From Alkalinema sp. CACIAM 70d (GTDB lineage Bacteria > Cyanobacteriota > Cyanobacteriia > Leptolyngbyales > Leptolyngbyaceae), in contig MUGG01000153.1 of assembly GCA_002148405.1 (NCBI GenBank), forward strand, positions 1-64,000: a stretch of 64,000 bases of DNA. Direction: 5' to 3'. Below the pieces are notes generated by a model, which did not search any database, had not been told where the DNA came from, and saw only the letters and a list, made by a program, of their open reading frames with translations. Both the position numbers and the translations under genes were made by a program. Positions 46,334-55,411 of this stretch are shown in pieces (within the stretch, counting starts at the first letter, position 1; the number at the start of each line of letters is the position of its first letter).

Positions 46334-47170
46334 ATGAAATCAGCAACCTCCACCCTCTCAGCCCCCTTTATTCTCAAAGTTGCCGGATCAGTCATTCTGT
46401 TATCTGCACTGGTAGACTACCTTTCACTTTTAATTCCCTTCCAAGCTTCTAGCAAGGAGTGGGTGATCACTACCGTTAGTCAGTCGATCGATCGAGGGTT
46501 TGTACCCTTGGTTGGCCTGGTTCTCCTATATGTTGCTTACTTTCTAGAAAGCGGCACCGTAGCGCCCCAAGGCAAATCTCCCTTTGTGACAGGCCGGTTC
46601 TGGGCGATCGTGCTTTCCTGCCTGTTTGGCTTGGGCTTCCTCCTTTCCAGCCCCGCCTACTTCCTCAACAGCGGCGACTTGGTGACCAATCGTCTTAAGG
46701 ATATTTCCGATAACCGCGATCGCGTGGTTGCCCAGACGACCCAAGAAGAACAGACCTTGGAGTTGCAAGTTCAGCAACGCTTAGGCCAGTTGCAGGATCA
46801 GGTCAAGGACAAAGCCAAATTGGATCAGGAACTGAAGGCATTGACCGAAGCCGTCAATAGCGGTCAACTCAAAGGTGACCAATTGGAACAGGCTAAAAAA
46901 GCTCAACAGGATTTAGAAAAGCTGAAAGCAGATCCAAATCACCTTAATAATATGGCCAAAGAATTTAAAGAGAAAGAATTGATGCGGATTCGAGAAAATC
47001 GCAAAAAGGTGGAAGATCAAGCCAAAAAACTGACGGATCAAACTAACACAGATGTGACTAAAACCCGCATTCGGATGGCGTTAAATAGCCTGCTGTTCGC
47101 GATCGCTTACACCATCATTGGCTGGGTTGGCTTAGCGGAAATGGGTATTTTCAGCAAGCCCCAGCGGTAA
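46334..47170 (+). CDS. HpsJ-family membrane protein
   Basis: About 278 residues (a TTG four codons earlier is also possible). Three membrane helices in the first 120 residues (VAGSVILLSALVDYLSLLI, FVPLVGLVLLYVAYFL, FWAIVLSCLFGLGFLLSS), a charged coiled coil at ~135-245, and a last membrane helix (LNSLLFAIAYTIIGWVGLAE). This topology and the LVDYLSLLIPFQ start fit the HpsJ family, linked to hormogonium polysaccharide and to exosortase systems in filamentous cyanobacteria. A glycosyltransferase gene follows. Confidence 0.75.
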   Translation: MKSATSTLSAPFILKVAGSVILLSALVDYLSLLIPFQASSKEWVITTVSQSIDRGFVPLVGLVLLYVAYFLESGTVAPQGKSPFVTGRFWAIVLSCLFGLGFLLSSPAYFLNSGDLVTNRLKDISDNRDRVVAQTTQEEQTLELQVQQRLGQLQDQVKDKAKLDQELKALTEAVNSGQLKGDQLEQAKKAQQDLEKLKADPNHLNNMAKEFKEKELMRIRENRKKVEDQAKKLTDQTNTDVTKTRIRMALNSLLFAIAYTIIGWVGLAEMGIFSKPQR

Positions 47171-47243
47171 CTCGGGCTGCTGCAATCGGTCTTGATAACG
47201 CTGCTTTGAGCCAGTTAGTGCTTTCTGGAATTCGGGCAATCTG

Positions 47244-47303
47244 AAATGAGAATTGAGCATCCCAGAGGCCCCCAAAGCCTCGATCGCTCAATTCTCATTT
47301 TTT
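47244..47303 (+). terminator. Intrinsic terminator after the hpsJ-like gene
   Basis: AAATGAGAATTGAGC (47244-47258) pairs with GCTCAATTCTCATTT (47286-47300), continuing into TTT. The 15-bp stem has a 27-nt loop. Confidence 0.8.
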
Positions 47304-47325
47304 ATATTTCAAACTGCGGATCCAC

Positions 47326-48330
47326 ATGACAATGAGTAGTGACGCTGGGGCAGCTATGTTTTCCATCTACATCCTCACCTACAACGAAGAATTGGATATT
47401 GCAGCCTGCTTAGACTCAGCGCTGCTCTCCGATGATGTGATTGTGGTGGACTCCTTTAGCAGCGATCGCACCGTTGAAATTGCCCAGCGCTACACCCAAA
47501 ACCATCCGGTTCGTGTCGTCCAACATGCCTTTGAAAGCCACGGCAAACAGCGCACCTGGATGCTGCGATCGATCCCCACCAAGTATGAGTGGGTATACAT
47601 CCTGGAAGCCGATGAACTTATGACACCGGAACTGTTCCAAGAATGTCTGTGCACCATCCAGCAGCCAGAACACATCGGCTACTACGTGGCGGAACGGGTC
47701 ATGTTCATGGGCCGATGGATCAAGCACAGCACCCAATACCCACGCTACCAAATGCGGCTGTTCCGCAAAGACAAAGTTTGGTTTTCGGACTATGGCCATA
47801 CGGAACGGGAAGTGTGCGAAGGTTCCACTGGATTTCTCAAAGAGACCTACCCCCACTACACCCAAGGCAAGGGCTTTGAGCGCTGGTTTGACAAACACAA
47901 CACCTACTCCACCAACGAAGCGAAGGAAACCGTCCGACAACTGGCACAAGGCCAAGTCAACTGGCGGAACTTATTTTTTGGCAAAACAGAAGTTGAACGA
48001 CGCCATGCCCTCAAAGATCTCTCGCAACGGGTTCCCTTTCGCCCCTTAGTTCGCTGGATCTACATGTATTTCTTTCTGGGGGGAATTCTGGATGGTCGAG
48101 CGGGGTTTGCCTGGTGCACCCTCCAAGCGTTTTACGAATACATGATTTTGCTGAAGGTCTGGGAGTTGCGCCACATGCCTGTCCCGTCTTTACCTGACCT
48201 GCCGTCGGAAGCTGCCGCCGCTCTTGAGGAACCTAAGGGCTTGGAGCGAGGTAATACCGCCAGAAGTGCTCTCGCCAAGAGTGATCCCGCTATGAGTGAT
48301 CCCGGCACGATCGTAGAAAATGTTAAGTAA
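47326..48330 (+). CDS. Family 2 glycosyltransferase (WaaE/KdtX-like)
   Basis: 334 residues of the GT-A fold: SIYILTYNEELDIAACLDSA, nucleotide-binding DDVIVVDSFSSDRTVEIA, HGKQRTWMLRSIP and the metal-binding ILEADELMTPELF. The C-terminal part (RWIYMYFFLGGILDGRAGF) contains the hydrophobic patch of the KdtX subgroup that adds sugars to lipopolysaccharide core or other surface polysaccharide. The last ~40 residues are a low-complexity tail with repeated SDP words. Start may be ATG 47326 or 47332. Confidence 0.85.
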   Translation: MTMSSDAGAAMFSIYILTYNEELDIAACLDSALLSDDVIVVDSFSSDRTVEIAQRYTQNHPVRVVQHAFESHGKQRTWMLRSIPTKYEWVYILEADELMTPELFQECLCTIQQPEHIGYYVAERVMFMGRWIKHSTQYPRYQMRLFRKDKVWFSDYGHTEREVCEGSTGFLKETYPHYTQGKGFERWFDKHNTYSTNEAKETVRQLAQGQVNWRNLFFGKTEVERRHALKDLSQRVPFRPLVRWIYMYFFLGGILDGRAGFAWCTLQAFYEYMILLKVWELRHMPVPSLPDLPSEAAAALEEPKGLERGNTARSALAKSDPAMSDPGTIVENVK

Positions 48331-48628
48331 GCTACAATAGGTTTACAAAATTAGTCAATTTACGATTGAAATATTCAAGATCTCTCAATCGATCCCCATA
48401 AGCCTCAAAATTAGAATTTAGGCTAACTCAGACTTGCAACATTTCTTTACTAGTCTTACAACTAGATGTAGAGATCGAGTTTTAGTCAATTCTTGAGTCC
48501 ATTCAGGTAAGTCCATTCAGCTGATTAGCACATTACCGACTGTGCTTTGACCTAATTGTGTTTTATAGCGATCGGGATCGCTGTTGCAAACTTGCACTGA
48601 CAACTTGCGGGGAGAGGCCACTACCAAA

Positions 48629-49372
48629 ATGCTAAACCGCCTAAAACAAGATCTGAAAAATGACCTGATTGCAGGTCTGTTAGTGGTAATTCCACTGGCG
48701 ACAACAATCTGGCTGACCTATACCATCGCCACTTGGGTCATTGAGTTTTTGACCCGAATCCCGAAGCAACTGAATCCCTTTGATGGCTTGCATCCCCTGT
48801 TGGTCAATCTGCTAGATTTCTTAGTTGGATTAACGGTTCCTCTCGTTTCCATTCTGGCGATCGGTTTGATGGCTCGCAACATTGCTGGACGGTGGCTCCT
48901 AGAAGTCGGAGAAAGCGTGCTCCAAGCCATTCCCCTCGCAGGACAAGTCTACAAAACCCTGAAGCAGCTTTTAGAAACCGTCCTCAAGGATTCAGCCGGC
49001 AAATTTCGGCGAGTCGTGCTGGTGGAATATCCCCGCGAAGGCGTTTGGTCCCTAGGGTTTGTCACGGGTACCATTAGCGCTGAGATTCAATCCCACTTCA
49101 GCGGCACCATGCTCAGCGTTTTCGTGCCAACCACCCCAAATCCCACCACGGGCTGGTATGCGGTGGTACCGGAAACGGCGGTGATCAATCTAGCGATGCC
49201 GATCGAAGATGCCTTCAAAGTCATTGTCTCTGGTGGCATTGTCAGTCCTGATGCCTTAACCACAGTGCCTCCCGGTAGCGCGATCGCTGGCTCAGACACC
49301 CTGCCCATCAACCAACTTTTGGAGCGGGATTTGCAACCCGTGACGATCGAAGACCCTTCTAATGTAAGATAA
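48629..49372 (+). CDS. DUF502 family membrane protein
   Basis: 247 residues from ATG 48629, since membrane-anchored family members begin with a LKQDLKNDLIAGLLVVIPLA segment; a TTG 15 codons earlier is possible. Two membrane helices (~15-40 and ~65-90, FLVGLTVPLVSILAIGLMAR) precede a beta-rich soluble domain (FRRVVLVEYPREGVWSLGFV, VFVPTTPNPTTGW). Function unknown; the family is widespread in plants and bacteria. It lies 37 bp upstream of nusB. Confidence 0.85.
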   Translation: MLNRLKQDLKNDLIAGLLVVIPLATTIWLTYTIATWVIEFLTRIPKQLNPFDGLHPLLVNLLDFLVGLTVPLVSILAIGLMARNIAGRWLLEVGESVLQAIPLAGQVYKTLKQLLETVLKDSAGKFRRVVLVEYPREGVWSLGFVTGTISAEIQSHFSGTMLSVFVPTTPNPTTGWYAVVPETAVINLAMPIEDAFKVIVSGGIVSPDALTTVPPGSAIAGSDTLPINQLLERDLQPVTIEDPSNVR

Positions 49373-49409
49373 GCAAGCCAATCCGAACCTCGTCAATTTT
49401 TATCACGCC

Positions 49410-50051
49410 ATGCAAGCTCGTCGTATTGCCCGTGAACTCGCCCTTCTGAGCCTCAGCCAAATGCCCAGCAAACCAGAACGGCTGAATGCGCAGTCCCTGC
49501 AAGACATTGTGGTGGCTGCGGTGCGGACTTTGGCATCAGAGGCACGGGATACCTTGGAGACAGCCTCGGCGGAATTGCAACGGAGTAATAGTCAACTGCT
49601 GGATAGTGAAACCCGCGCCAGCAATCCTGACGCGGCAAAAGAAATGCTGAAGGAATCCATTCGGTTGACGCAGGAAGCCATTAACCGCCTCGGCCATACG
49701 TTAGAGATTCCTGAATTTTTGCAACTGTCCAATCAAAAGGATGTACGGAATTACGCCCTTGAGATTTTGGGACGGTTTCAAACCGATCGCGCCACAGTGG
49801 ATGAGCTATTAAATCAATCCCTAGTAGATTGGCAGTTAAATCGGCTGGCAGGCATCGATCGGGATTTATTGCGCATTGCCGTCGTAGAGATGATGTTTTT
49901 AGGCACTGCGCCAGAAGTGGCAATCAACGAAGCGGTGGAATTGGCCAAACGCTACAGCGAAGAAGATGGCCATCGCTTTATCAATGGCGTTCTCCGCCGT
50001 GCCTACGAGCAAATCAAAGGGGGCATTCAGGCGAGTGCATCCCAGTCCTAA
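49410..50051 (+). CDS. nusB: Transcription antitermination factor NusB
   Basis: 213 residues, the longer form typical of cyanobacteria, with an insert at ~45-90 between the first helices. It starts MQARRIARELALLSLSQMPS and the conserved C-terminal half reads NRLAGIDRDLLRIAVVEMMF, PEVAINEAVELAKRYSEEDG and FINGVLRRAYEQI. It binds boxA RNA with NusE for rRNA antitermination. It forms a unit with the DUF502 gene before it and ftsY after it. Confidence 0.95.
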   Translation: MQARRIARELALLSLSQMPSKPERLNAQSLQDIVVAAVRTLASEARDTLETASAELQRSNSQLLDSETRASNPDAAKEMLKESIRLTQEAINRLGHTLEIPEFLQLSNQKDVRNYALEILGRFQTDRATVDELLNQSLVDWQLNRLAGIDRDLLRIAVVEMMFLGTAPEVAINEAVELAKRYSEEDGHRFINGVLRRAYEQIKGGIQASASQS

Positions 50052-50157
50052 CCAGCACGGCAGCCTTCGGAAAACCTCACTTAGGCCAGTAGAACGCGGC
50101 AGCAGTTCATCTTGTAGGATTTAGAGTGGTTCCTTCGCAGTTGTTTGGGTAAGGTCA

Positions 50158-51819
50158 ATGACGTTTAACTGGTTCAATCGCAAGCTCAACGAGCAGCCGG
50201 AAACTAATAAAGCTGCTGAACCCAGTGAGACCCCATCCGAGACCAGTGAACAGGCTGCCCCACCGTCCCAGGAGGAGTATCTCAATTTTGCGAAGCTAGC
50301 CTACGAAAACCTCAAGAAAAAGCAGGCCGCTCAAGCAGAAGAGTCTTCTGTCCCGGAATCCGCTGAAGAAGATTCTGTGCTTGCAGAAGCTGCCACTGAG
50401 GTTGAGCCAGAAGCCACTGAGCCAGAAACCACTGAGCTAGAAGCCACTCAGCCAGAAACCACTGAGCCAGAAACTGATGTAACGGTCACAGATACAGCAA
50501 CAGATACATCAGTAGACACAATGGAGGCGACTTCTGAAGTCATCACTTCTGAGTCAAAAGTGACCCCGATCGCCCCCACCCACCCGACTGAAACTGAGGC
50601 CACTCCTGTCTTGGCTGCGGAAGTCACCACTGGCACTCGTGAAGAAGAAAGCGCAACGCCTCAACCCCTTTGGTTGAGGGCTGAGGCCGATCGGGAAGCA
50701 CGCTTAGAACGACTGCGAGAAACGGCGATCGAAGAACCGGAACCGATCGTGGCTCAACCCGCAGCAGCGAAAGTTGCAACGCCGCCACAACCCGTCTATG
50801 AACCGATCGATCTCGATGATGGTTTCATTTGGTCTGCGGAAGTGTTAGCGGCCCAAGGTCGGCGAATTGAAGACATTACGATCGAAGAAATCACTTGGCT
50901 GAAACGGTTGCGCCAAGGGCTGGATAAAACCCGACGGGGTTTGATTAACCAACTTAAGGCGATCGTGGGGCAGGGGCCGCTAAATGAAGATGCGGTGATG
51001 GAAATTGAATCCCTGCTGCTGCAAGCCGATGTGGGGGTTGCTGCCACGGATGCGATCATTGAAGGATTGCAGAGTAAATTACGGGAAGAAGCTCTGCCAC
51101 CAGATCAGGCGATCGCCTACCTTAAGCAACTTCTGCGGGACATGCTGGAACAACCTGTGCGGGAAGGCGGCTTCAAACGTGGCTTTGGCCCGGAAAAAGA
51201 TAAGCTGAATATCTGGTTAATGACCGGGGTCAATGGCGCAGGTAAGACCACCACGATCGGTAAAATTGCTCATGTGGCCAGCAAGTCCGGCTACCAGTGT
51301 TTGATTGCAGCGGCAGATACCTTCCGGGCAGCGGCGGTGGAGCAGGTGAAAGTCTGGGGACGACGTAGCGATGTGGAAGTCATCGCCAACCCTGGCCAGA
51401 ATACCGACCCAGCGGCAGTGGTGTTTGATGCCATTACTTCAGCCCAGTCGCGGGGCACGGAATTACTGCTGGTGGATACCGCTGGTCGTTTGCAGAATAA
51501 GAAAAACCTGATGGATGAGTTGGCCAAAGTTCGCCGCATCATTGACAAAAAAGCGGAAGGGGCCAATGTTGAAGCGTTGCTTGTCCTGGATTCTACCCTA
51601 GGACAAAACGGTCTCCAGCAAGCCAAGGTCTTTGCGGAAGCTGCTCAGTTGAGCGGAGTTGTTTTAACGAAGTTGGATGGAACGGCGAAAGGGGGGGTGG
51701 CCTTAGCGGTGGTTCAACAACTTGGCTTACCGATTCGCTTTATTGGTGCGGGGGAAGGGATTGAAGATCTCCGGCCGTTCTCAAGCTATGAATTTGTCGA
51801 AGCATTGATTAGCGGCTAA
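50158..51819 (+). CDS. ftsY: Signal recognition particle receptor FtsY
   Basis: 553 residues. An acidic N-terminal A domain (~1-220) contains degenerate ATEPETTE-type repeats. The N domain follows (LKRLRQGLDKTRRGLINQL), then the GTPase G domain: G1 GVNGAGKTTTIGKIA, the DTFRAAAVEQ motif, G3 DTAGRLQNKKNLMDEL and G4 TKLDGTAKGG. It ends FSSYEFVEALISG as usual. It docks ribosome-SRP complexes to the translocon. The N-terminal repeat is low complexity and probably variable between strains. Confidence 0.97.
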   Translation: MTFNWFNRKLNEQPETNKAAEPSETPSETSEQAAPPSQEEYLNFAKLAYENLKKKQAAQAEESSVPESAEEDSVLAEAATEVEPEATEPETTELEATQPETTEPETDVTVTDTATDTSVDTMEATSEVITSESKVTPIAPTHPTETEATPVLAAEVTTGTREEESATPQPLWLRAEADREARLERLRETAIEEPEPIVAQPAAAKVATPPQPVYEPIDLDDGFIWSAEVLAAQGRRIEDITIEEITWLKRLRQGLDKTRRGLINQLKAIVGQGPLNEDAVMEIESLLLQADVGVAATDAIIEGLQSKLREEALPPDQAIAYLKQLLRDMLEQPVREGGFKRGFGPEKDKLNIWLMTGVNGAGKTTTIGKIAHVASKSGYQCLIAAADTFRAAAVEQVKVWGRRSDVEVIANPGQNTDPAAVVFDAITSAQSRGTELLLVDTAGRLQNKKNLMDELAKVRRIIDKKAEGANVEALLVLDSTLGQNGLQQAKVFAEAAQLSGVVLTKLDGTAKGGVALAVVQQLGLPIRFIGAGEGIEDLRPFSSYEFVEALISG

Positions 51820-51935
51820 TGCCGATCGAGACGCCCCCTTGATGCAACGAAAACTCGACTTGCTTTCAGGGGGTGCAACTTCAATGGGCAGTATTCACTG
51901 GTGACCGCTTTGCTTGAAAGTAGCCAGTCTGTCCG

Positions 51936-52616
51936 CTAGGCTGCGAGGGGGTGTGTGTGGGATAGAACCGCTGCGATCGGGCATTCCGCCAGTAAGGCTG
52001 CACTTTCAGGCGCTAACGTTTCTCGGAGGTTGCGTACCTGTTGCAGAATAGCCAATTCCTTGGCGTAGTCTGGGTTAGTCGCGATCGTTTGCCAGTCTTG
52101 GTTTTCCTGCTGCAATAGGTGAATCACGACATTCAAATTGGACAACGGATTGCGCAGTTCTTGGTAAAAGTAATTCAACAACCCATCATGACGATTGTTG
52201 AGGTCTTCTCCCCCAGTGGCACCCGCATTCAACTGTTGAGTTAATGCTGCATACTTATTTAATCGCGCTGAAATGGCTGCGAATAACTCCTCTGGTGTGA
52301 AGGGCTTAAACAGATAATCATCTGCTCCCAACTCCATGCCTCGGCGCAAGTCCGCTTTGGTGGTACGAGCGGTCAGAAAAATAAACGGCAGCGCTGATGT
52401 ATCAGGATTCTGGCGCATTTGATGCAGGACAGTAAAGCCATCAACCTCCGGCATGTGCACATCACACAGCACCATATCCGGTTGTTGCTGCTGAGCGAGC
52501 TGTAGTCCCGTAGGCCCATCACAGGCCGCGATCGTTTGAAATCCTTCGACTTCAAGCAAATCAATCAAGCATTCCCGGACGTTTTTATCGTCCTCAATCA
52601 CCAAAATTGTCTTCAT
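51936..52616 (-). CDS. Response regulator fused to a degenerate histidine-kinase dimerisation helix
   Basis: 226 residues. An intact receiver at 1-120 with acidic pair EDD (8-10), phosphoacceptor Asp52 (VLCDVHMPEVDG), Thr82 (LTART) and Lys104 (FKPF). Residues ~140-205 resemble a HisKA helix (LLNYFYQELRNPLSNLNVVI), but the expected His is Gln152 and no HATPase domain follows. It may dimerise with, or decoy, a kinase. It is encoded 47 bp after the kinase gene ending at 52664, on the same strand, so the two form an operon. Confidence 0.85.
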   Translation of the reverse strand: MKTILVIEDDKNVRECLIDLLEVEGFQTIAACDGPTGLQLAQQQQPDMVLCDVHMPEVDGFTVLHQMRQNPDTSALPFIFLTARTTKADLRRGMELGADDYLFKPFTPEELFAAISARLNKYAALTQQLNAGATGGEDLNNRHDGLLNYFYQELRNPLSNLNVVIHLLQQENQDWQTIATNPDYAKELAILQQVRNLRETLAPESAALLAECPIAAVLSHTHPLAA

Positions 52617-52663
52617 AGTTCTAGATGCACCTAAAGGAAACCGACTGCAAGTAGTACCTGGAA

Positions 52664-53809
52664 TTAAGCAACCACTGAAGACGGTTGGTGTAGCAAGGTC
52701 TGCGCCAACGGTAGAGTTACCGTAAACGTCGTTCCTTGACCCACCTCGCTTTGAAATTCCACACGACCACCATGGCGGTCAACACATTGTTTGACGATCG
52801 CCAGTCCCAAGCCCGTACCGGGAATCGTGCGAACATTGCTGGCGCGGTGGAATTCATGGAAGAGCTTAGCCTGATCGGCGATCGGGATACCAATACCCTG
52901 ATCTTGGATCCGAAAGACTACTTCCTCTGTTCTACACACTAAGTCAAAGACAATACTTTGACCTTGGGGAGAATACTTAATTGCATTGGATAGTAAATTC
53001 CCTAAAATATGGCGTACAAGGCGCTCATCTAAGCAATATTGGGTATTTCGGCTCTGGAGGCAGTCAGGCGAGTACGTAAAAACCACAGGATGGGTAGACT
53101 CTTCGGGTGGTTGAAGATCATGAAGTATCTCATGGCAGACCTGAAGCAGATTCAAGGGCTGAGGCTGGTAGGACAATTTGCCCGCTTCGGCTTCCCCGAT
53201 CGTTAAGACATCATCTAATAATTGATGCATCCGTCGAATCGATCCATGGATTCGCTGAAAGTAGGCATCTCGTTTATCGTCAGCCAGTTGTGCCCCATAC
53301 CGGTTTAATAGCTCTGTAGAGAACAAAATTGAATTCAAAGGATTACGAAACTCATGGGCCACCATAGAGACAAAACGGGCTTGCACCTCACAGAGTTCTT
53401 GTTGTTGCTGTAGGGATTCCCGCAGCGCAGTTTCGGATTGGTGCCGTGCGATCGCAACGTCGATCGTTGCGATCAGTTCGTCCTCGGAACAGGAGGAGCG
53501 GAGATAGCCATAGGGTTGCGTTGCCTTGGCTCTTTCAAAGGTGGGGGAAGAGAAATCTTGGGCTAAGTAAACCACGGGGCAGTGGAAATTATGCTGAATT
53601 TGTTCGGTCGTAGCAATGCCGTCAAGATCTCCCTGAAGTTGAATCCCCATGAGGACAAGATCAGGTAACAGTTGCTGCACTTGCACGATCGCAGCCTTAC
53701 CTTCCGCCACCTGTCCCACCACCTCATAGCCTGCCTGACATAACCGGGTTTTGACAGATCGGGCAAGGATATCATCCGCTTCAACAATCAGGATCTGGAG
53801 CTTGGGCAT
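52664..53809 (-). CDS. Sensor histidine kinase with N-terminal pseudo-receiver
   Basis: 381 residues. Residues 1-120 have a receiver fold, but the phosphoacceptor position is Gly55 (LVLMGIQLQGDLDG; codon GGG) rather than Asp, so it cannot be phosphorylated normally. The kinase part is complete: H box with His152 (MVAHEFRNPLNSI), N box LLSNAIKYSP, G1 DQGIGIP and G2 GTGLGLAIVKQ. It has no membrane segment, hence is cytoplasmic. It probably phosphorylates the receiver of the next gene product. Input could come through the pseudo-receiver, as in some clock-related proteins. Confidence 0.9.
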   Translation of the reverse strand: MPKLQILIVEADDILARSVKTRLCQAGYEVVGQVAEGKAAIVQVQQLLPDLVLMGIQLQGDLDGIATTEQIQHNFHCPVVYLAQDFSSPTFERAKATQPYGYLRSSCSEDELIATIDVAIARHQSETALRESLQQQQELCEVQARFVSMVAHEFRNPLNSILFSTELLNRYGAQLADDKRDAYFQRIHGSIRRMHQLLDDVLTIGEAEAGKLSYQPQPLNLLQVCHEILHDLQPPEESTHPVVFTYSPDCLQSRNTQYCLDERLVRHILGNLLSNAIKYSPQGQSIVFDLVCRTEEVVFRIQDQGIGIPIADQAKLFHEFHRASNVRTIPGTGLGLAIVKQCVDRHGGRVEFQSEVGQGTTFTVTLPLAQTLLHQPSSVVA

Positions 53810-54062
53810 AGGCTAACCCATGGAGTACAGGTGGATTGGCAGTGGGAAAGGACAAGCTGGTGAATGGAGTAGATAGGCTATTCCGTCTATCTGACGGTTA
53901 CTTGCTAAACGGTGCGAAGAGGAATGTCCGCAGAAAAATTACGGTGAGATAGTTTTAGCTTGCCCACGGAAACAGGTGGATGTACCAGGAAAACGGTAAA
54001 TTAATGGATGGCGATCTTAGATATAGATCAAGTGATCTAAAGAGTGGAGCGGTGCAAAACAC

Positions 54063-55394
54063 GTGCAAAACACGATCGTGAAAGAATTGGCAGCAACATT
54101 GGCAGCAACGTGGGACGGCGATCGGATGCAGCTTTGGGCAGATCTGCCCCCAGAGCGTCAAGCAACCTTGCATCAAGCCATGGCTCCCCAACAAACGATA
54201 GTCGGTGTTATGACGCCGCATACCCTGGAAGAACTGAGTGCCATGGTGGTGCGGGCTCAGGATTTGGGCTGTGCAGTGGTGCCCATGGGCCAGGGCAGCA
54301 AGTTGGGCTGGGGTGGCTTGGTTCACGCCGCTGGGCCGATCGTCTGTCTCAGCACAACCCGCTTAAATCGCATCATTGACCATGCCATGGGGGACTTAAC
54401 CGTCACGGTAGAAGCGGGATTGACCTTTGCGGAATTACAACAAAGTTTAGGCACTGCGGGGCAGTTTTTAGCGATCGACCCCAGCTATCCCGATCGGGCG
54501 ACGATCGGCGGCATCATCGCCACTGGGGATACGGGAGCCCTGCGCCATCGCTACAACAGTGTGCGGGATATGGTGCTGGGGGTGACCTTTGTGCGATCGG
54601 ATGGGCAGCTTGTTAAAGCGGGTGGGCGCGTGGTGAAAAACGTAGCGGGCTATGACCTGATGAAGCTGTTAACAGGCTCCTATGGCACCTTGGGCGTGAT
54701 TACTCAAGTGACGTTGCGGGTTTATCCGATTCCAGAAACGGTACAAACGGTGGTGCTCTCCGGGGCTGCCGATCGGATTCAGCAAGCCGCGCAAACCTTA
54801 CTGAATTCTGCCCTCACCCCGATCGCCCTGGATGCGATTTCAGCCCGTATCAGTTCCCACCTCCAGCTAGGCGACGCCATGGCCCTCCTAGTACGCTTCC
54901 AAAGTATTCGCGAAAGTGTGCAGGAACAGAGTCAGCGCTGCGTTGACTTGGCGACGACCTTCGGCTTAGCTGCCACGATCGTGCCCTCGGAAACGGAAGG
55001 CGATCTATGGAGACGCTTAGGAGAATGTATGGCTCCAACGGATCAGACCGATCTCATAACCTGCAAAATAGGCATGAAGTCCTCAGGGGCGATTGCGCAA
55101 CTCCTGCAATGGGAAACGCAATTGCCGGGGTTCGGCGCAAGGCTCCATTTGGGTAGCGGCTTAGGTCAACTCGTTTTGCCAACCACGATTCGATCGACGC
55201 AATTGCTCTCCGCCCGATCGACCTGTCAAGCCGCCGGTGGATTTTTGACCGTGCAAGAAGCGCCGATCGCCCTGAAACAGCAAATGGATATCTGGGGAGA
55301 GCGCGGAGCCGCCTTGGCCATGATGCAAGCCATCAAGCAGCAATTTGATCCGCAGCGACTGTTCAGTCCCGGTCGGTTTATCGGTGGAATTTAA
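54063..55394 (+). CDS. glcE: Glycolate dehydrogenase FAD-binding subunit (GlcE-like)
   Basis: 443 residues. A PCMH-type FAD domain at ~45-230 with VVPMGQGSKLGWGG, the DLTVTVEAGLTFAELQQSLG strand and ATIGGIIATGDTG, then GRVVKNVAGYDLMKLLTGSY, all typical of GlcD/GlcE proteins. The C-terminal half is shorter than in GlcD and ends QQFDPQRLFSPGRF. With the Fe-S subunit encoded 17 bp downstream it forms the glycolate-oxidising complex of the photorespiratory pathway; the GlcD partner is not in the window. Confidence 0.88.
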   Translation: MQNTIVKELAATLAATWDGDRMQLWADLPPERQATLHQAMAPQQTIVGVMTPHTLEELSAMVVRAQDLGCAVVPMGQGSKLGWGGLVHAAGPIVCLSTTRLNRIIDHAMGDLTVTVEAGLTFAELQQSLGTAGQFLAIDPSYPDRATIGGIIATGDTGALRHRYNSVRDMVLGVTFVRSDGQLVKAGGRVVKNVAGYDLMKLLTGSYGTLGVITQVTLRVYPIPETVQTVVLSGAADRIQQAAQTLLNSALTPIALDAISARISSHLQLGDAMALLVRFQSIRESVQEQSQRCVDLATTFGLAATIVPSETEGDLWRRLGECMAPTDQTDLITCKIGMKSSGAIAQLLQWETQLPGFGARLHLGSGLGQLVLPTTIRSTQLLSARSTCQAAGGFLTVQEAPIALKQQMDIWGERGAALAMMQAIKQQFDPQRLFSPGRFIGGI

Positions 55395-55411
55395 GGAAAC
55401 GGAGCAGAATC

